A DNA stretch of 46,430 bases. Source: Croceitalea sp. Lineage in GTDB: Bacteria; Bacteroidota; Bacteroidia; Flavobacteriales; Flavobacteriaceae. The stretch spans positions 1-46,430 of the forward strand of contig JABDND010000084.1 in assembly GCA_013001145.1 (NCBI GenBank), read 5' to 3'. The notes below the pieces were generated by a model, which was not told the DNA's origin, ran no database searches, and saw only the letters and a list, made by a program, of their open reading frames with translations. Made by a program: the position numbers and the translations under genes. Below are positions 9,113 to 18,639 of this stretch, in pieces (the stretch's first letter is position 1; every line of letters begins with the position of its first letter).

Positions 9113-10363
9113 CTATTCTTTATGGATTAGACCGTCTTTCATTACAAATTGTACTTTCCGCATACTTTTGATATCCTTCAAAGGATTGCCTTCAACTGCA
9201 ATGATATCTGCCAAATAGCCTTTTTGCAGTCTGCCCAACTGTTCAAAATGCAATCGTGTGGCATTGCCAGAAGTTGCACTTTTTATTACATCTAAGGGAG
9301 CCATACCATATTCCACCATGAGTTCAAGTTCCCTATAATTTTCACCATGGGTAAAGACTCCTACGTCGCCTCCAAAGATGATGGGCACCCCAGCGTCCAA
9401 CGCCAACTTAAAAGAGGCCTTTTTTTTGATGATTCGTTCAGTATCAGGATCAAGCCTGGGTTTCCATCCGCGATATTGTTCTATTGCATGGCCAGCTGCC
9501 AAAGTAGGGCAGAGGGCCACGCCATTACTGGCCATTAATTGAAAGGTTTCAGAGGTTCCACCATCACCATGTTCTATGGTTTCTACGCCTGCATTGACGG
9601 CTCTTCGCATTCCTTCGGGTGTGCTGGCGTGGGCTACCACGTAGCGGCCTGCAGTGGTGGCCGTAGCCACCATGGCATTCAATTCTTCCTGTAAAAAAGT
9701 GGGTTGTGAAGGTTCTCCCGCAGCCCATCGATAATCGGCATATACCTTGATAAAATTGGCACCGTTGCCCAATTGCCTACGGACCGCACCAATGACTTCG
9801 TCAACGCCGCTTGCTGCTTCCGCCCCCAAAGGTACGGTCACACCATCGTGAAACCCCTTTGGACCATAGGCACCAGTGGCAACAATTGCTGGCCCCGCTA
9901 CCAATAACCGAGGCCCGATGATAATTCCCTCATCAATTGTTTTTTTTAAGTAAACATCGGAATAGCCTGCACCTTCGGCTCCAAGATCGCGCATGCTGGT
10001 GACCCCTGCCAATAATGATTTTCTGGCATGTACCGTCCCACGAATGGCACGTTCCACTGGGGATTCTTTCAAGACTTGATCATTCCAACCTGTTTCATTG
10101 TAAGGATGTAGTAAAAGGTGTGAATGCCCTTCTATGAGACCAGGCATTAGGGTAGTGCCCTTTAAGTCAATTCTCTGAAAGTTTGCAGGGGCTTTGAAAT
10201 TGGCAGAGACGCCGGCATATTCAATTCTATTTTCTACTACAAATACTACCCAATTATCATGCATTTTTTCGCCATCAAATACTTTATCAGGCACCAACAA
10301 AGTTTGTGACGACAGCAAGGACGCAAAAAGACCAATAGCTGCCTGGAAAATTAATTTTATCAA
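9113..10363 (-). CDS. Secreted amidohydrolase family protein
   Basis: 416-residue metal-dependent hydrolase of the imidazolonepropionase/Xaa-Pro-dipeptidase-like amidohydrolase group. An N-terminal signal (about residues 1-20, ending LLSSQ) suggests periplasmic or extracellular location. Metal and catalytic landmarks appear in order: GLIEGHSHLL (His80, His82), FIKVYADYR (likely carboxylated Lys), VAHAST, ETIEHGDGG and FGGDVGVFTHG (Asp). The start codon is TTG at 10363: no in-frame ATG exists between the upstream stop (10367-10369) and the hydrophobic segment, so TTG is the only plausible common start. It lies 16 bases after the PD40-amidohydrolase gene and shares its direction, so the pair is probably one operon. 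The substrate cannot be read from sequence. Confidence 0.86.
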   Translation of the reverse strand: MIKLIFQAAIGLFASLLSSQTLLVPDKVFDGEKMHDNWVVFVVENRIEYAGVSANFKAPANFQRIDLKGTTLMPGLIEGHSHLLLHPYNETGWNDQVLKESPVERAIRGTVHARKSLLAGVTSMRDLGAEGAGYSDVYLKKTIDEGIIIGPRLLVAGPAIVATGAYGPKGFHDGVTVPLGAEAASGVDEVIGAVRRQLGNGANFIKVYADYRWAAGEPSQPTFLQEELNAMVATATTAGRYVVAHASTPEGMRRAVNAGVETIEHGDGGTSETFQLMASNGVALCPTLAAGHAIEQYRGWKPRLDPDTERIIKKKASFKLALDAGVPIIFGGDVGVFTHGENYRELELMVEYGMAPLDVIKSATSGNATRLHFEQLGRLQKGYLADIIAVEGNPLKDIKSMRKVQFVMKDGLIHKE

Positions 10364-10379
10364 TGTTTAATTTTTTTAA

Positions 10380-13300
10380 TTAATTATGTCCAAGTTCACA
10401 ACCACAACCGGGAATCGTAAAACTTTGTGACGACTCATGCCATGGGAACGCCTGGTTGTAGCGATTGTTTTCCCACCAAAATTTACTTCGTTCTAGGGTG
10501 GTATTACCAATTTCGTTCATGGTTTGCGCATCAAAAAGACGACCATTGACCATGGTATAGGTAACGCTTTCCGTATTTTTTATGTCATCCAAGGGGTTTT
10601 TGTCAAGAACAATCAAATCGGCCAGCTTACCTACTTTTAGCGAACCTATTTCATTGCCGGCTCCTATATATTCGGCGCCATTGAGCGTTGCAGCACGAAG
10701 GGCTTGCATATTGGTCATGCCGCCTTGATGGAGCAACCAAAGTTCCCAATGGGCACCCAGGCCTTGTAACTGACCGTGTGCTCCCAGATTGACTTTTACC
10801 CCTTTATTGGTCAAGGCTGTGGCGGCTTCTGAAACCAAAATATGGCCATTTTCATATTCTTCATCGGGGACCATTGTGCGGTGTCGTGAACGGGAATCCA
10901 CCAAACCCCTTGGGGTGAAATTCAATAAACGCTCATTTTCCCAAACCTTGTCCTTCTGATAGAACCAATATTCACCATTCAATCCTCCATAGTTAACAAT
11001 GAGGGTTGGTGTATACCCTGCCTTACTGGTTTTCCACAGTTCCAATACATCTTTATAGACAGGTGCCACGGGTATGTTGTGTTCCACACCGGTATGGCCG
11101 TCCATGAGCATCGTCATATTGGTATAAAAGGTGGATCCACCTTCGGGAACCACATTGATACCCAATTCACGCGCTGCCTGCATTACTTGTTGACGTTGTT
11201 CGCGACGAGGCTGGTTGTAACTCTTGACCGATTTTGCACCATAGGCCATGGTTCTTCTAATGGAAGATCGGGCGTCTTCCAAATTATTGATGACAGCCTT
11301 AAAATCGCCATCCGCTCCGTAAAGGATTATTCCTGTGGAATACAATCTCGGGCCCAACATATCGCCCTGTTTGATCAATTCAGACATTGCAAAAATGGAT
11401 TCAGAATTGGCCGAAGGGTCATGAGCCGTGGTCACCCCAAAAGCCAGATTGGCGAATAAGGGCCAATGTTGCTGGGTCGTTAACCCATAACGAAATCCTC
11501 CAATATGGGCATGTGCATCAACTATACCCGGCATAATGGTTTTACCGTCAACATCATACACCTTGGCATTTGAAGGCACTGATATTTCATCCACCGGGCC
11601 CAATTGTTCTATACGATTTTCATTGATGACTATAGTGCCATTTTCAATGACTTGATCGCCTTCCATGGTAATGATACGGGCATTGGTAAAAGCAATATAC
11701 CCAGAGGGTTTATAGGTTTTTAATTGCAGTCCCACCTTAATTCCCGTTGAATCTACCTTACCTACCTTTTCTGGTGATCCGGGCAAAAAGGTAAAACGGT
11801 TTTTAATGTCGTTTGAAAAATATTCATCACCCAATGTCCAAAAGACGGTTTTGCTGTCTTTACTCCAATGTAGATTGATGCCGGCATCCTTGGCAATTTG
11901 TGATACTGGCACAAAATCCGATTTGTTATCTAGATCAACCTCTTTTCCATTCATTACCAATGGGGCAATAAAGGCCTTGTGCAAATTGGTGAAGGCTATC
12001 CAATTATTATCAGGGCTGGGAACCAATCTATTGGCATATTTTGATTTAACATGGGTACGTTCTTCTTTGCCATTGAGGTCAACCGATTTAAGTGATTTGG
12101 TCAAATTTCCAAAATAGGTGCCTCCGGTTTGATAAAAAATACGCAGTCCGTTTTTAGTAAAGTTGGGATACTCGCCTTCTTCGGTTATCCATTTTACACC
12201 ACTTCCATTGGCATTCATTGTATAAATACCTGTATTTTTTGTAAAAGTTCGCCCTTGATCGTTATTTCCGTCTTCTTTTTGATAAACAATCTGTTGCCCT
12301 GATGGACTAAATGATGGAGTGCGATATATGCCTTTTTCAGAGGTCAATTTGGTAACCGTGCCCCCGCTGATAGGCATTTTATAAATGGACCCCAATTGTT
12401 CATCGTTCCAAGTCACGAACACTATTTCTTTACCATCTGGCGAAAAGGCAGGTTCCGCTTCTAAATCGGTCATTTTGGTAAAACGTTGAGGCTTGCCGTT
12501 CGGCAGTTTTTTGCTCCATAAATGGCCTACCGCTGTAAACACCAAAATCTTGCCGTCGGGCGATGTAACCGCATGTCGAATGACCTTGGCATCGAAAGTA
12601 TTTGGAGCCACTGGCGAATTAAAGTGAACACGTTCGGCAATTTTTATGTTGGCATCTACTGTAAACGGGATATTGGTTAGGGTCAACGTATTGACATCTA
12701 CCTTATAAATATTCCCACCACTCCAAAAGACGATGGCCTCATCATTAGGGGTCCAACTAAAATTGGGATACACCCCAAAAATAGCCCATGCCTCTTGCTG
12801 GTCTTTACTGAGTTCATCGTAAAGGGGCCATTCTTCTCCTGTTTCCAAGTCATGAAGGAACAATACCGTTTTGGTACGTACGCGTTTGATAAAGGCCAAT
12901 TTTTTGCCATCTCTTGAGAGTTGGGGTCGTGCAGCTCCCCCTGGGCCACCGGTAATTGTGGTGGTTTCTCCTTTTTCAAAATCATACCGTTTGATGACAT
13001 AGATTTGGCTGTTGGGATCTTTGTTATATTGGAAATAGCCACCAGGATAAACATCTTCACTGTAATACAGGTATTTACCATCTGGCGATACACAGGGTTC
13101 ATTCACATCTTGCTGGTCATTTTTACGCTTGGTCAATTGCAGTCCTGAGCCACCAGTAATATGGTATTGCCATATTTCTCCGGCACCTAAAGAACGTTCT
13201 GATGTAAAATGCTTTCTGGCTACTAGATAATCTCCGTTTGGCATCCAATAGGCATTGTTCAACAGGCGAAAACTTTCTTTGGTTACTTGTTTGGCATTCG

Positions 13301-13670
13301 TGCCGTCACTATCCATAACCCAAATGTTGTCACCGCCTCCAGCGTCCGAAGTGAATGCAATCTGCTTTCCATCTGGGCTAAAACGTGGTTGAACCTCAAA
13401 CGGTATTCCCGTGCGCAAGGGAGTCGCTTTACCGCCATTGATGGGCATGCTATAAATATCGCCCAAAAGGTCAAAAACAATGGTTTTGCCATCCGGACTT
13501 ACGTCTAAGTTCATCCATGTACCTTGATCCGTACTGAACTCATGGTTTTGGTAATTAAAAGATGCTCCAGGATTGGAAACATCCCATTTTTCGGTTTCTG
13601 ATTTCTTTTCCTCTTGACCAAATAGGGTAAGGGTGGCACATGCGAAGATGACAGTTATTATTTTTTTCAT
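10380..13670 (-). CDS. TolB-like (PD40) propeller fused to an amidohydrolase domain
   Basis: 1096-residue secreted enzyme. It has a signal peptide (MKKIITVIFACATLTLFGQ). A PD40/TolB-like beta-propeller to about residue 650 shows repeats like SPDGKTIVF, SPDGKQIAF, SRDGKKLAF, SPDGKEIVF and SPSGQQIVY. An amidohydrolase domain then begins near ITMEGDQVIENG with MPGIVDAHAHIG (His-x-His). Later landmarks are KSYNQP (candidate bridging Lys), GHTGVEHN and VNLGAHGQLQG. The propeller may gate or present substrate to the hydrolase, as suggested for related propeller-hydrolase fusions; that is inference. The last residues contain a Gly-Cys-Gly-Cys motif (GCGCELGHN), unusual for an exported protein. It is transcribed ahead of the smaller amidohydrolase. 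Confidence 0.88.
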   Translation of the reverse strand: MKKIITVIFACATLTLFGQEEKKSETEKWDVSNPGASFNYQNHEFSTDQGTWMNLDVSPDGKTIVFDLLGDIYSMPINGGKATPLRTGIPFEVQPRFSPDGKQIAFTSDAGGGDNIWVMDSDGTNAKQVTKESFRLLNNAYWMPNGDYLVARKHFTSERSLGAGEIWQYHITGGSGLQLTKRKNDQQDVNEPCVSPDGKYLYYSEDVYPGGYFQYNKDPNSQIYVIKRYDFEKGETTTITGGPGGAARPQLSRDGKKLAFIKRVRTKTVLFLHDLETGEEWPLYDELSKDQQEAWAIFGVYPNFSWTPNDEAIVFWSGGNIYKVDVNTLTLTNIPFTVDANIKIAERVHFNSPVAPNTFDAKVIRHAVTSPDGKILVFTAVGHLWSKKLPNGKPQRFTKMTDLEAEPAFSPDGKEIVFVTWNDEQLGSIYKMPISGGTVTKLTSEKGIYRTPSFSPSGQQIVYQKEDGNNDQGRTFTKNTGIYTMNANGSGVKWITEEGEYPNFTKNGLRIFYQTGGTYFGNLTKSLKSVDLNGKEERTHVKSKYANRLVPSPDNNWIAFTNLHKAFIAPLVMNGKEVDLDNKSDFVPVSQIAKDAGINLHWSKDSKTVFWTLGDEYFSNDIKNRFTFLPGSPEKVGKVDSTGIKVGLQLKTYKPSGYIAFTNARIITMEGDQVIENGTIVINENRIEQLGPVDEISVPSNAKVYDVDGKTIMPGIVDAHAHIGGFRYGLTTQQHWPLFANLAFGVTTAHDPSANSESIFAMSELIKQGDMLGPRLYSTGIILYGADGDFKAVINNLEDARSSIRRTMAYGAKSVKSYNQPRREQRQQVMQAARELGINVVPEGGSTFYTNMTMLMDGHTGVEHNIPVAPVYKDVLELWKTSKAGYTPTLIVNYGGLNGEYWFYQKDKVWENERLLNFTPRGLVDSRSRHRTMVPDEEYENGHILVSEAATALTNKGVKVNLGAHGQLQGLGAHWELWLLHQGGMTNMQALRAATLNGAEYIGAGNEIGSLKVGKLADLIVLDKNPLDDIKNTESVTYTMVNGRLFDAQTMNEIGNTTLERSKFWWENNRYNQAFPWHESSQSFTIPGCGCELGHN

Positions 13671-13692
13671 TTTTGATATTCTATTATTCGAC

Positions 13693-13700
13693 TAAAGATA
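13693..13700 (-). promoter_or_regulatory. Candidate -10 element of the PD40-amidohydrolase gene
   Basis: TATCTTTA on the minus strand, 23 bases upstream of the ATG at 13670. It matches TAnnTTTG at seven of eight positions. The downstream bases (AGTCGAATAAT) resemble those after the same element at 6619-6626. Confidence 0.35.
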
Positions 13701-13777
13701 ACCAAAACTAGGACTGAAAAATCCAATCTGGTTTGAGGAATGGGCGAGGGGTTAATTTTATGTATTTTTAGGGCTCT

Positions 13778-15028
13778 ATGTACAACACCAAACCCACCTG
13801 GTATTACCTTGTCCTATTAATTTTGGCGGGGGAAGCCGTTTTTATATTGCCATTTGTACTACCTCGTATTTTTAGACCCACCGTTTTGGAAGTATTTGCA
13901 CTTGATAATACACAATTGGGGCTTTGCTTTTCGGTTTACGGTATTATCGCCTTAGCCTCTTATTTATTTGGCGGTCCATTGGCCGACAAATATCCACCGC
14001 GTAAATTAATTGCAATTGCCCTTTGGATGACGGCATTGGGTGGCTTGCTTTTTGCCATTTACCCTAGGTTTAGGACGCTTCAAATTTTGTATGGATACTG
14101 GGGATTTACAACCATATTTCTTTTTTGGGCACCAATGATTAAGGCAACTAGGGTGTGGGGTGGAGCAAAAGATCAAGGCAAAGCCTTTGGTTTTTTAGAT
14201 GGTGGTCGAGGACTGACAGGAGCACTATTTGGATTATTGGGAGTATATATTTTTTCAATATTCATTGCTGAAAATGTAGAAACGGCACATCTTGACCAAC
14301 GTAAGGAAGCCTTTACCTATGTCATCTATATTTCGTCAGCCATTATCAGCTTGATCGGATTATTGGTATGGTTGTTTATGAAAAGCGCCATTGATGAAAA
14401 GGAGATACAGTTGCAAAAAATCACCTTTAATGAAATTGGTCTCGTCATGAAATTACCTGCAGTATGGTTGCTTATGATCATTATTCTATGTGCTTATGTG
14501 GGTTACAAAATCACCGATGTATTATCATTATACGCTAGAGAGGTGATGCTTTATAATGAAGTGGAATCTGCTCAAGTTGGTACTTTTTTGCAATTTTTGC
14601 GACCGACCACGGGTATTCTCATGGGACTAATAGCCGATCGTTTTAAGATTACCTTGATGCTTATATTGAGTTTTTTGACCACGATTTTGGGTGGCTTGCT
14701 CTTTGCTTTGGGTATCATAGCGCCTACAACAACTTTATTATTCTTTCTTTCCGTAATAATCATCGCGGTTGGGGTTTACGCCTGTAGGGCATTATATTTT
14801 GCGGTAATGGAGCAGGGCAAAATACCACTGGCTTTAACAGGAACGGCTGTTGGCTTGATTTCACTAATTGGTTATACGCCAGATATTTTTGCTGGACCCG
14901 CTTATGGTTATTTGTTGGACAGTAACCCTGGGGAGCCCGGTCATCAAAACGTATTTTGGATGCTGACCATTTTTGCACTCTTTGGCGGAACAGCCTCAAT
15001 AGTCTATCATTATTTGTACAGAAAGTAG
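13778..15028 (+). CDS. Major facilitator superfamily (MFS) transporter
   Basis: 416-residue inner-membrane protein with about twelve predicted helices in two halves, separated by a charged loop near residues 205-220 (DEKEIQLQK). The loop after helix 2 carries the MFS motif A-like segment GGPLADKYPPRKL. A weaker counterpart follows in the second half (GLIADRFKITL). The short N-terminus fits a cytoplasmic start. The substrate is not evident. It diverges from the PD40-amidohydrolase gene across a 107-bp shared upstream region and ends four bases from the convergent YdeI-family gene, so it is probably monocistronic. Uptake of a product of the neighbouring amidohydrolases is conceivable but unsupported. 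Confidence 0.88.
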   Translation: MYNTKPTWYYLVLLILAGEAVFILPFVLPRIFRPTVLEVFALDNTQLGLCFSVYGIIALASYLFGGPLADKYPPRKLIAIALWMTALGGLLFAIYPRFRTLQILYGYWGFTTIFLFWAPMIKATRVWGGAKDQGKAFGFLDGGRGLTGALFGLLGVYIFSIFIAENVETAHLDQRKEAFTYVIYISSAIISLIGLLVWLFMKSAIDEKEIQLQKITFNEIGLVMKLPAVWLLMIIILCAYVGYKITDVLSLYAREVMLYNEVESAQVGTFLQFLRPTTGILMGLIADRFKITLMLILSFLTTILGGLLFALGIIAPTTTLLFFLSVIIIAVGVYACRALYFAVMEQGKIPLALTGTAVGLISLIGYTPDIFAGPAYGYLLDSNPGEPGHQNVFWMLTIFALFGGTASIVYHYLYRK

Positions 15029-15032
15029 CCTT

Positions 15033-15611
15033 TTATTGCCATCCTCTGGCCTTTATATTGTTGGCACAATTAGTAACAATCTCAGCAATGCGTTTCTGCC
15101 TTGTTTCATCGCGTTTTGCTTGATTGAGCCAATAAAGATAGCTTTTACGTTGCCCTCTTGTAAACTTCTTGAAATTTTGAAAAGCACTTTTATTGTCATT
15201 AAATGCTTGTTGCAGATCATTCGGTATAATACCCTTTTCAACATCGTCCAAAGCCGTCCATGAGCCATTTGCTTTGGCCATTTTTATTTTGTCCAAGCCA
15301 CTGTGGTGCATCAACCCATCTTTTTTGAGTTCTTTAATGTGGTCTTTGTTGACTTTGCTCCATACGCTTTTGGGTTTTCGTGGGCAGAAATATTGCCTTC
15401 GTTTTCCATTTCCCAAGCTTTTGACAGTACTGTCGATCCATCCAAAACAAAGGGCCACCCTAACCGCTTCTTCCCATCGCATGCTTTCATTTTCATGTGT
15501 AACGGCGTAGAAAATCAAATGAACGCCCTTTGAAGAATCATGATTGGATGCTAGCCATTCCCGCCATGCGATGTCCGATTTAAAATAGAGTTCTTTGATC
15601 GTATCGGGCAT
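15033..15611 (-). CDS. YdeI/OmpD-associated family protein
   Basis: 192-residue cytoplasmic protein with YdeI-family landmarks: MRWEEAVRVALCFGWIDSTVKSL near residues 45-65, RKPKSVWSKVNK at 80-91, and a basic C-terminal helix with RGQRKSYLYWLNQAKRDETRQKRI. The family is wide in Bacteroidetes, and the 'bacteriocin protection' label is historical; no activity can be assigned. It starts three bases after the stop of the small membrane protein upstream and is the last gene of the long minus-strand run, ending tail-to-tail with the MFS gene. It is a different subfamily from the 161-residue protein at 2116-2601, which instead begins with a DUF1905-like domain. Confidence 0.85.
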   Translation of the reverse strand: MPDTIKELYFKSDIAWREWLASNHDSSKGVHLIFYAVTHENESMRWEEAVRVALCFGWIDSTVKSLGNGKRRQYFCPRKPKSVWSKVNKDHIKELKKDGLMHHSGLDKIKMAKANGSWTALDDVEKGIIPNDLQQAFNDNKSAFQNFKKFTRGQRKSYLYWLNQAKRDETRQKRIAEIVTNCANNIKARGWQ

Positions 15612-15614
15612 GTA

Positions 15615-16055
15615 TTATTTTGATTTGAATTTTATGATGAGCACATGTGTCAGGTAAATGAACAAAATGGATAAAGGAAAGAGCAATATGCCATAAGTAT
15701 AATTCCAAAATTGTTCGGAAGCCTTTGGGGCGTTTATGAAATTATTGGACCAATTACCACTGAGCAAACGCCCGTAAAACCACCAAAACAAGGCCAAAAT
15801 TGACGCGAGGATTAAGGCGGCCACATAAAGTTTTCTGATGCCCTTAGGAAAATTTTTATTGGCGATTACCCTATTCATTATAGCCAAAGGAATGGCCAAA
15901 AAGCCAATGGCAGTGGTTAAATTGCCGAAGGGCAATTCCCTATTTTCCAACAAACTTTTGTCCAATATTGGAGAACCACTGATCAACAGTAGTACTGACA
16001 AGAGAATCACCAGTATCAACAACCAAAAGGCCAATTTTGATTTACGCTGTTCCAT
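15615..16055 (-). CDS. Small integral membrane protein, four predicted helices
   Basis: Not recognised. The 146-residue protein has a positively charged start (MEQRKSK) and hydrophobic segments at about residues 8-27, 45-62, 74-94 and 118-141. It ends in a Lys-rich tail, so both termini are probably cytoplasmic. There are no conserved catalytic residues or known motif. It sits three bases upstream of the YdeI-family gene and 43 bases downstream of the alcohol dehydrogenase, and is probably transcribed with them. Confidence 0.7.
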   Translation of the reverse strand: MEQRKSKLAFWLLILVILLSVLLLISGSPILDKSLLENRELPFGNLTTAIGFLAIPLAIMNRVIANKNFPKGIRKLYVAALILASILALFWWFYGRLLSGNWSNNFINAPKASEQFWNYTYGILLFPLSILFIYLTHVLIIKFKSK

Positions 16056-16098
16056 TAGTAGTAAAATAAGGATTTTTGAGCAATGTTTTACTTACTTT

Positions 16099-17139
16099 TT
16101 AAAAGGAATTGATGATGGTCATTCCGTAATGTTCATATTTATCCATGGCTTGTAAGACTTCGCCTGCCTCTTGTAGTTCAATTGTTTTTTCAATAAGTTT
16201 TTCGGGATGTAATTGACCCTTAACAATAAGGGACAACATCTCATCATATCGATGCGCTTGCATACCATGACTACCGATAATTTCCAATTCTTTGGCAATT
16301 ACTTGGTCCATGGGAATTTGTGGATGTTGATGTTTACCAGTCATTAATCCTACCTGTAGATGCTTGCCCCGTTTTCTTAGATTGCCAATGGAGTTTTGAC
16401 AGGTAACTGCATTGCCCAAGGCATCCATAGATACATGTACCCCACCTTTGGACAACATTTTCACGGCTTCGACCACCTTAGTTTCTTGATTGGGGTTTAG
16501 TGTGAAATCGGCTCCCAATTCTTTGGCCAGTTTCAATGCATTGGTATTGATGTCTATTGCAATTACTGTCGCTCCACGGGCTTTCGCAATCATAATGGCC
16601 GATAGTCCAACACCTCCACAACCGTGGATGGCTACAAATTGCCCGGCATCAACATGGCCTTGATCTACCACTGCCCTATAAGCAGTTATAAATCGGCAAC
16701 CAAGAGCCGCAGCGGTTTCATTGTTGATGGCATCGGGGAGAACGACCAAATTAATATCGGCGCGATCAATACGAACATATTCGGCAAATGAACCCCAATG
16801 GGTAAAGCCGGGTTGTGATTGATGGTCACATACTTGTTGATTACCAGAATTACATTGCTCACAATGCCCACAACCACAAACAAAGGGGACTGTAACACGC
16901 TGACCTACCTTGAAATTATGAACGTCTTTGCCAATAGCAACAATTTCTCCAGCCAATTCATGGCCCGGCACATGGGGCAATAGAATATCTGGGTCATGGC
17001 CCATCCAGCCATGCCAATCACTGCGACATATGCCAGTTGCCAAGGTTCGCAATACGACACTATGACTTAAAGGTGTTGGGTCAGGGACTGTTTTCAATAT
17101 TAGCGCACCTTGGAAGTTTTCATAGACCAAGGCCTTCAT
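16099..17139 (-). CDS. Zinc-dependent alcohol dehydrogenase family protein
   Basis: 346-residue medium-chain dehydrogenase/reductase that should oxidise an alcohol or reduce an aldehyde with NAD(P). Catalytic zinc ligands are visible as Cys38 ([10 protein letters not shown]), His60-Glu61 (PGHELAGE) and Cys148 ([11 protein letters not shown]). The structural zinc lobe is Cys90, Cys93, Cys96 and Cys104. The Rossmann glycines lie in HGCGGVGLS (residues 172-180), followed by an acidic residue in AIDIN, which favours NAD over NADP. Its ATG overlaps the nitrilase stop codon by four bases (ATGA), so the two are translationally coupled. This suggests, without proving it, a shared substrate route such as nitrile-to-acid with alcohol/aldehyde interconversion. 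Confidence 0.9.
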   Translation of the reverse strand: MKALVYENFQGALILKTVPDPTPLSHSVVLRTLATGICRSDWHGWMGHDPDILLPHVPGHELAGEIVAIGKDVHNFKVGQRVTVPFVCGCGHCEQCNSGNQQVCDHQSQPGFTHWGSFAEYVRIDRADINLVVLPDAINNETAAALGCRFITAYRAVVDQGHVDAGQFVAIHGCGGVGLSAIMIAKARGATVIAIDINTNALKLAKELGADFTLNPNQETKVVEAVKMLSKGGVHVSMDALGNAVTCQNSIGNLRKRGKHLQVGLMTGKHQHPQIPMDQVIAKELEIIGSHGMQAHRYDEMLSLIVKGQLHPEKLIEKTIELQEAGEVLQAMDKYEHYGMTIINSF

Positions 17140-18074
17140 GTACGCGGTAATTTAGGTTCTTTTATCATTTGGGGCTGATCTTTAATGGATAGTTTAAAAA
17201 TATCATTTCTAGCATAATGACCTACCACATCAAAGTCAAGTTTGCTTTTTTGTACCTCCTCCAAATCAAGCTCGGCGATGAGTACTCCAGCATTACCAAA
17301 TAGGGGTCCATTTAAAACTTTACCCATAGGAGATACAATCACACTCCCGCCCGGGCATAGGTTTTCAACCTCCTTTTCAACCAGTGACTGATATTCTTTT
17401 GGATACATGGATTTAGTGTAATATTGATTACAGCCCAACACAAAACATCGTCCTTCCAATGCAATGTGTTTCATCGTATCTGTCCAAGCTTCACGTGAAT
17501 CGGCTGTAGGGGCTATATAAATTTCAATGCCTTGATTATACATGGCCATTCGGGCCAAGGGCATGTAATTTTCCCAACAAATCAATCCGCCCAGTTTGCC
17601 AATTTTCGTTTCAACACTGGTCAAAGAACTTCCATCAGCTTCTGCCCAAATAATACGTTCCGTTCCCGTAGGCTTTATTTTACGATGTACGCCCAATATA
17701 CCTGCGGTAGGCGATATGTAAACCATGCTACAATAGAGGCTGCCATTATTTGACACTTTTTCGGTAATTCCAATCACCAGGTAAATTTGATGTTTTTTGG
17801 CCAATGCTTCCAAGTAAACACCGTCTTCGCCCGCCAAAAAAACACTGTTTTCATGATACTTGGCAAACAGCTTTTTGCCCTCCTCCGTACGACTGCCAAC
17901 AGTGGCGCCGAAGGTGAAGCCCCTAGGATAACCGGGTACAAATGACTCCGGAAACACCAATAATTGACATCCTTCGGCAGCATATTTTTTAGTGATGCTG
18001 GTTAGTTTGGCCATAGTTTTGGCCTTATCAAAAAAGATAGGGGATTCTTGTACAACCCCAACTTTTACCTTCAT
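17136..18074 (-). CDS. Nitrilase-family carbon-nitrogen hydrolase
   Basis: 312-residue cytoplasmic hydrolase with the full nitrilase triad: Glu43 ([10 protein letters not shown]), Lys132 ([11 protein letters not shown]) and Cys166 ([14 protein letters not shown]). The motifs around Lys and Cys, and the residue spacing, match true nitrilases (branch 1) better than amidases or N-carbamoylases. Conversion of a nitrile to an acid and ammonia is therefore the best guess. The length fits the family (about 310-350). It is the upstream member of a four-base overlapping pair with the zinc alcohol dehydrogenase, and begins 23 bases after the acetyltransferase gene. The actual nitrile substrate is unknown. 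Confidence 0.9.
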   Translation of the reverse strand: MKVKVGVVQESPIFFDKAKTMAKLTSITKKYAAEGCQLLVFPESFVPGYPRGFTFGATVGSRTEEGKKLFAKYHENSVFLAGEDGVYLEALAKKHQIYLVIGITEKVSNNGSLYCSMVYISPTAGILGVHRKIKPTGTERIIWAEADGSSLTSVETKIGKLGGLICWENYMPLARMAMYNQGIEIYIAPTADSREAWTDTMKHIALEGRCFVLGCNQYYTKSMYPKEYQSLVEKEVENLCPGGSVIVSPMGKVLNGPLFGNAGVLIAELDLEEVQKSKLDFDVVGHYARNDIFKLSIKDQPQMIKEPKLPRT

Positions 18075-18097
18075 AATGGAAAATATACGAAGTTAAA

Positions 18098-18619
18098 TTA
18101 CAATTTTGAAATGCAATAAGTGATGGTGGTACCATCTATTCTTCTGAGGTGTTGCAGTGGAGAGTCGATATGCAGTTTTACAGCCCCCAATTTTTCCATA
18201 GCCCGTTGCGAACGAAAATTGTTTTGATCTACATAAAAAATCACGTGTTCAAAAAATATTAGGGCAAGGTCAATCATTAATGTTTTAAAGGCTTTGTTAT
18301 AAGTGCCTCCCCAATATGTTTTGGCTAAAAATGACCAGCCTATTTCAACCGCCTTGGGGTCTAATTGTGAGGGTTTGTATCTGGAACTACCTATTATTTC
18401 GCCCGTTTTCTTATCAATGATTACCAATGCGCCCTTAGATTTTAAGGCCACCTCAAAAAATTCTTTAAAAACATCCAATTGATACCTATCGGGGCATTGG
18501 TGCAGTTTCCAAATAACCGGGTCGCCAGCAACTTTGAATAGGGCGTTAAAGTCGTTTTTACGTAATGGACGCAACTTCACTAACTGATTTTCCAAAAAGG
18601 GTTGTAAATCGGCCTGCAT
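18098..18619 (-). CDS. GNAT family N-acetyltransferase
   Basis: 173-residue RimJ/RimL-type acetyltransferase. Landmarks are the N-terminal LVKLRPLRKNDF strand, the beta strands around GSSRY and VEIGWSFL, an acetyl-CoA-binding region KTYWGGTYNKAFKTL (motif A, with a less canonical glycine pattern), and YVDQNNFRSQRAMEKLGAV (motif B). The acceptor could be an N-terminal amine or a small molecule. It lies 20 bases downstream of the M1 peptidase and 23 bases upstream of the nitrilase, so it is probably within the same transcript. Confidence 0.86.
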   Translation of the reverse strand: MQADLQPFLENQLVKLRPLRKNDFNALFKVAGDPVIWKLHQCPDRYQLDVFKEFFEVALKSKGALVIIDKKTGEIIGSSRYKPSQLDPKAVEIGWSFLAKTYWGGTYNKAFKTLMIDLALIFFEHVIFYVDQNNFRSQRAMEKLGAVKLHIDSPLQHLRRIDGTTITYCISKL

Positions 18620-18639
18620 GAGTAGTGTACTAAAGAATT

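Noticed and set aside
2116-15611. The two YdeI-family genes as a recent duplication
   Set aside because: They differ in length and domain make-up (161 residues with DUF1905-like part versus 192 residues), so they look like separate subfamilies.
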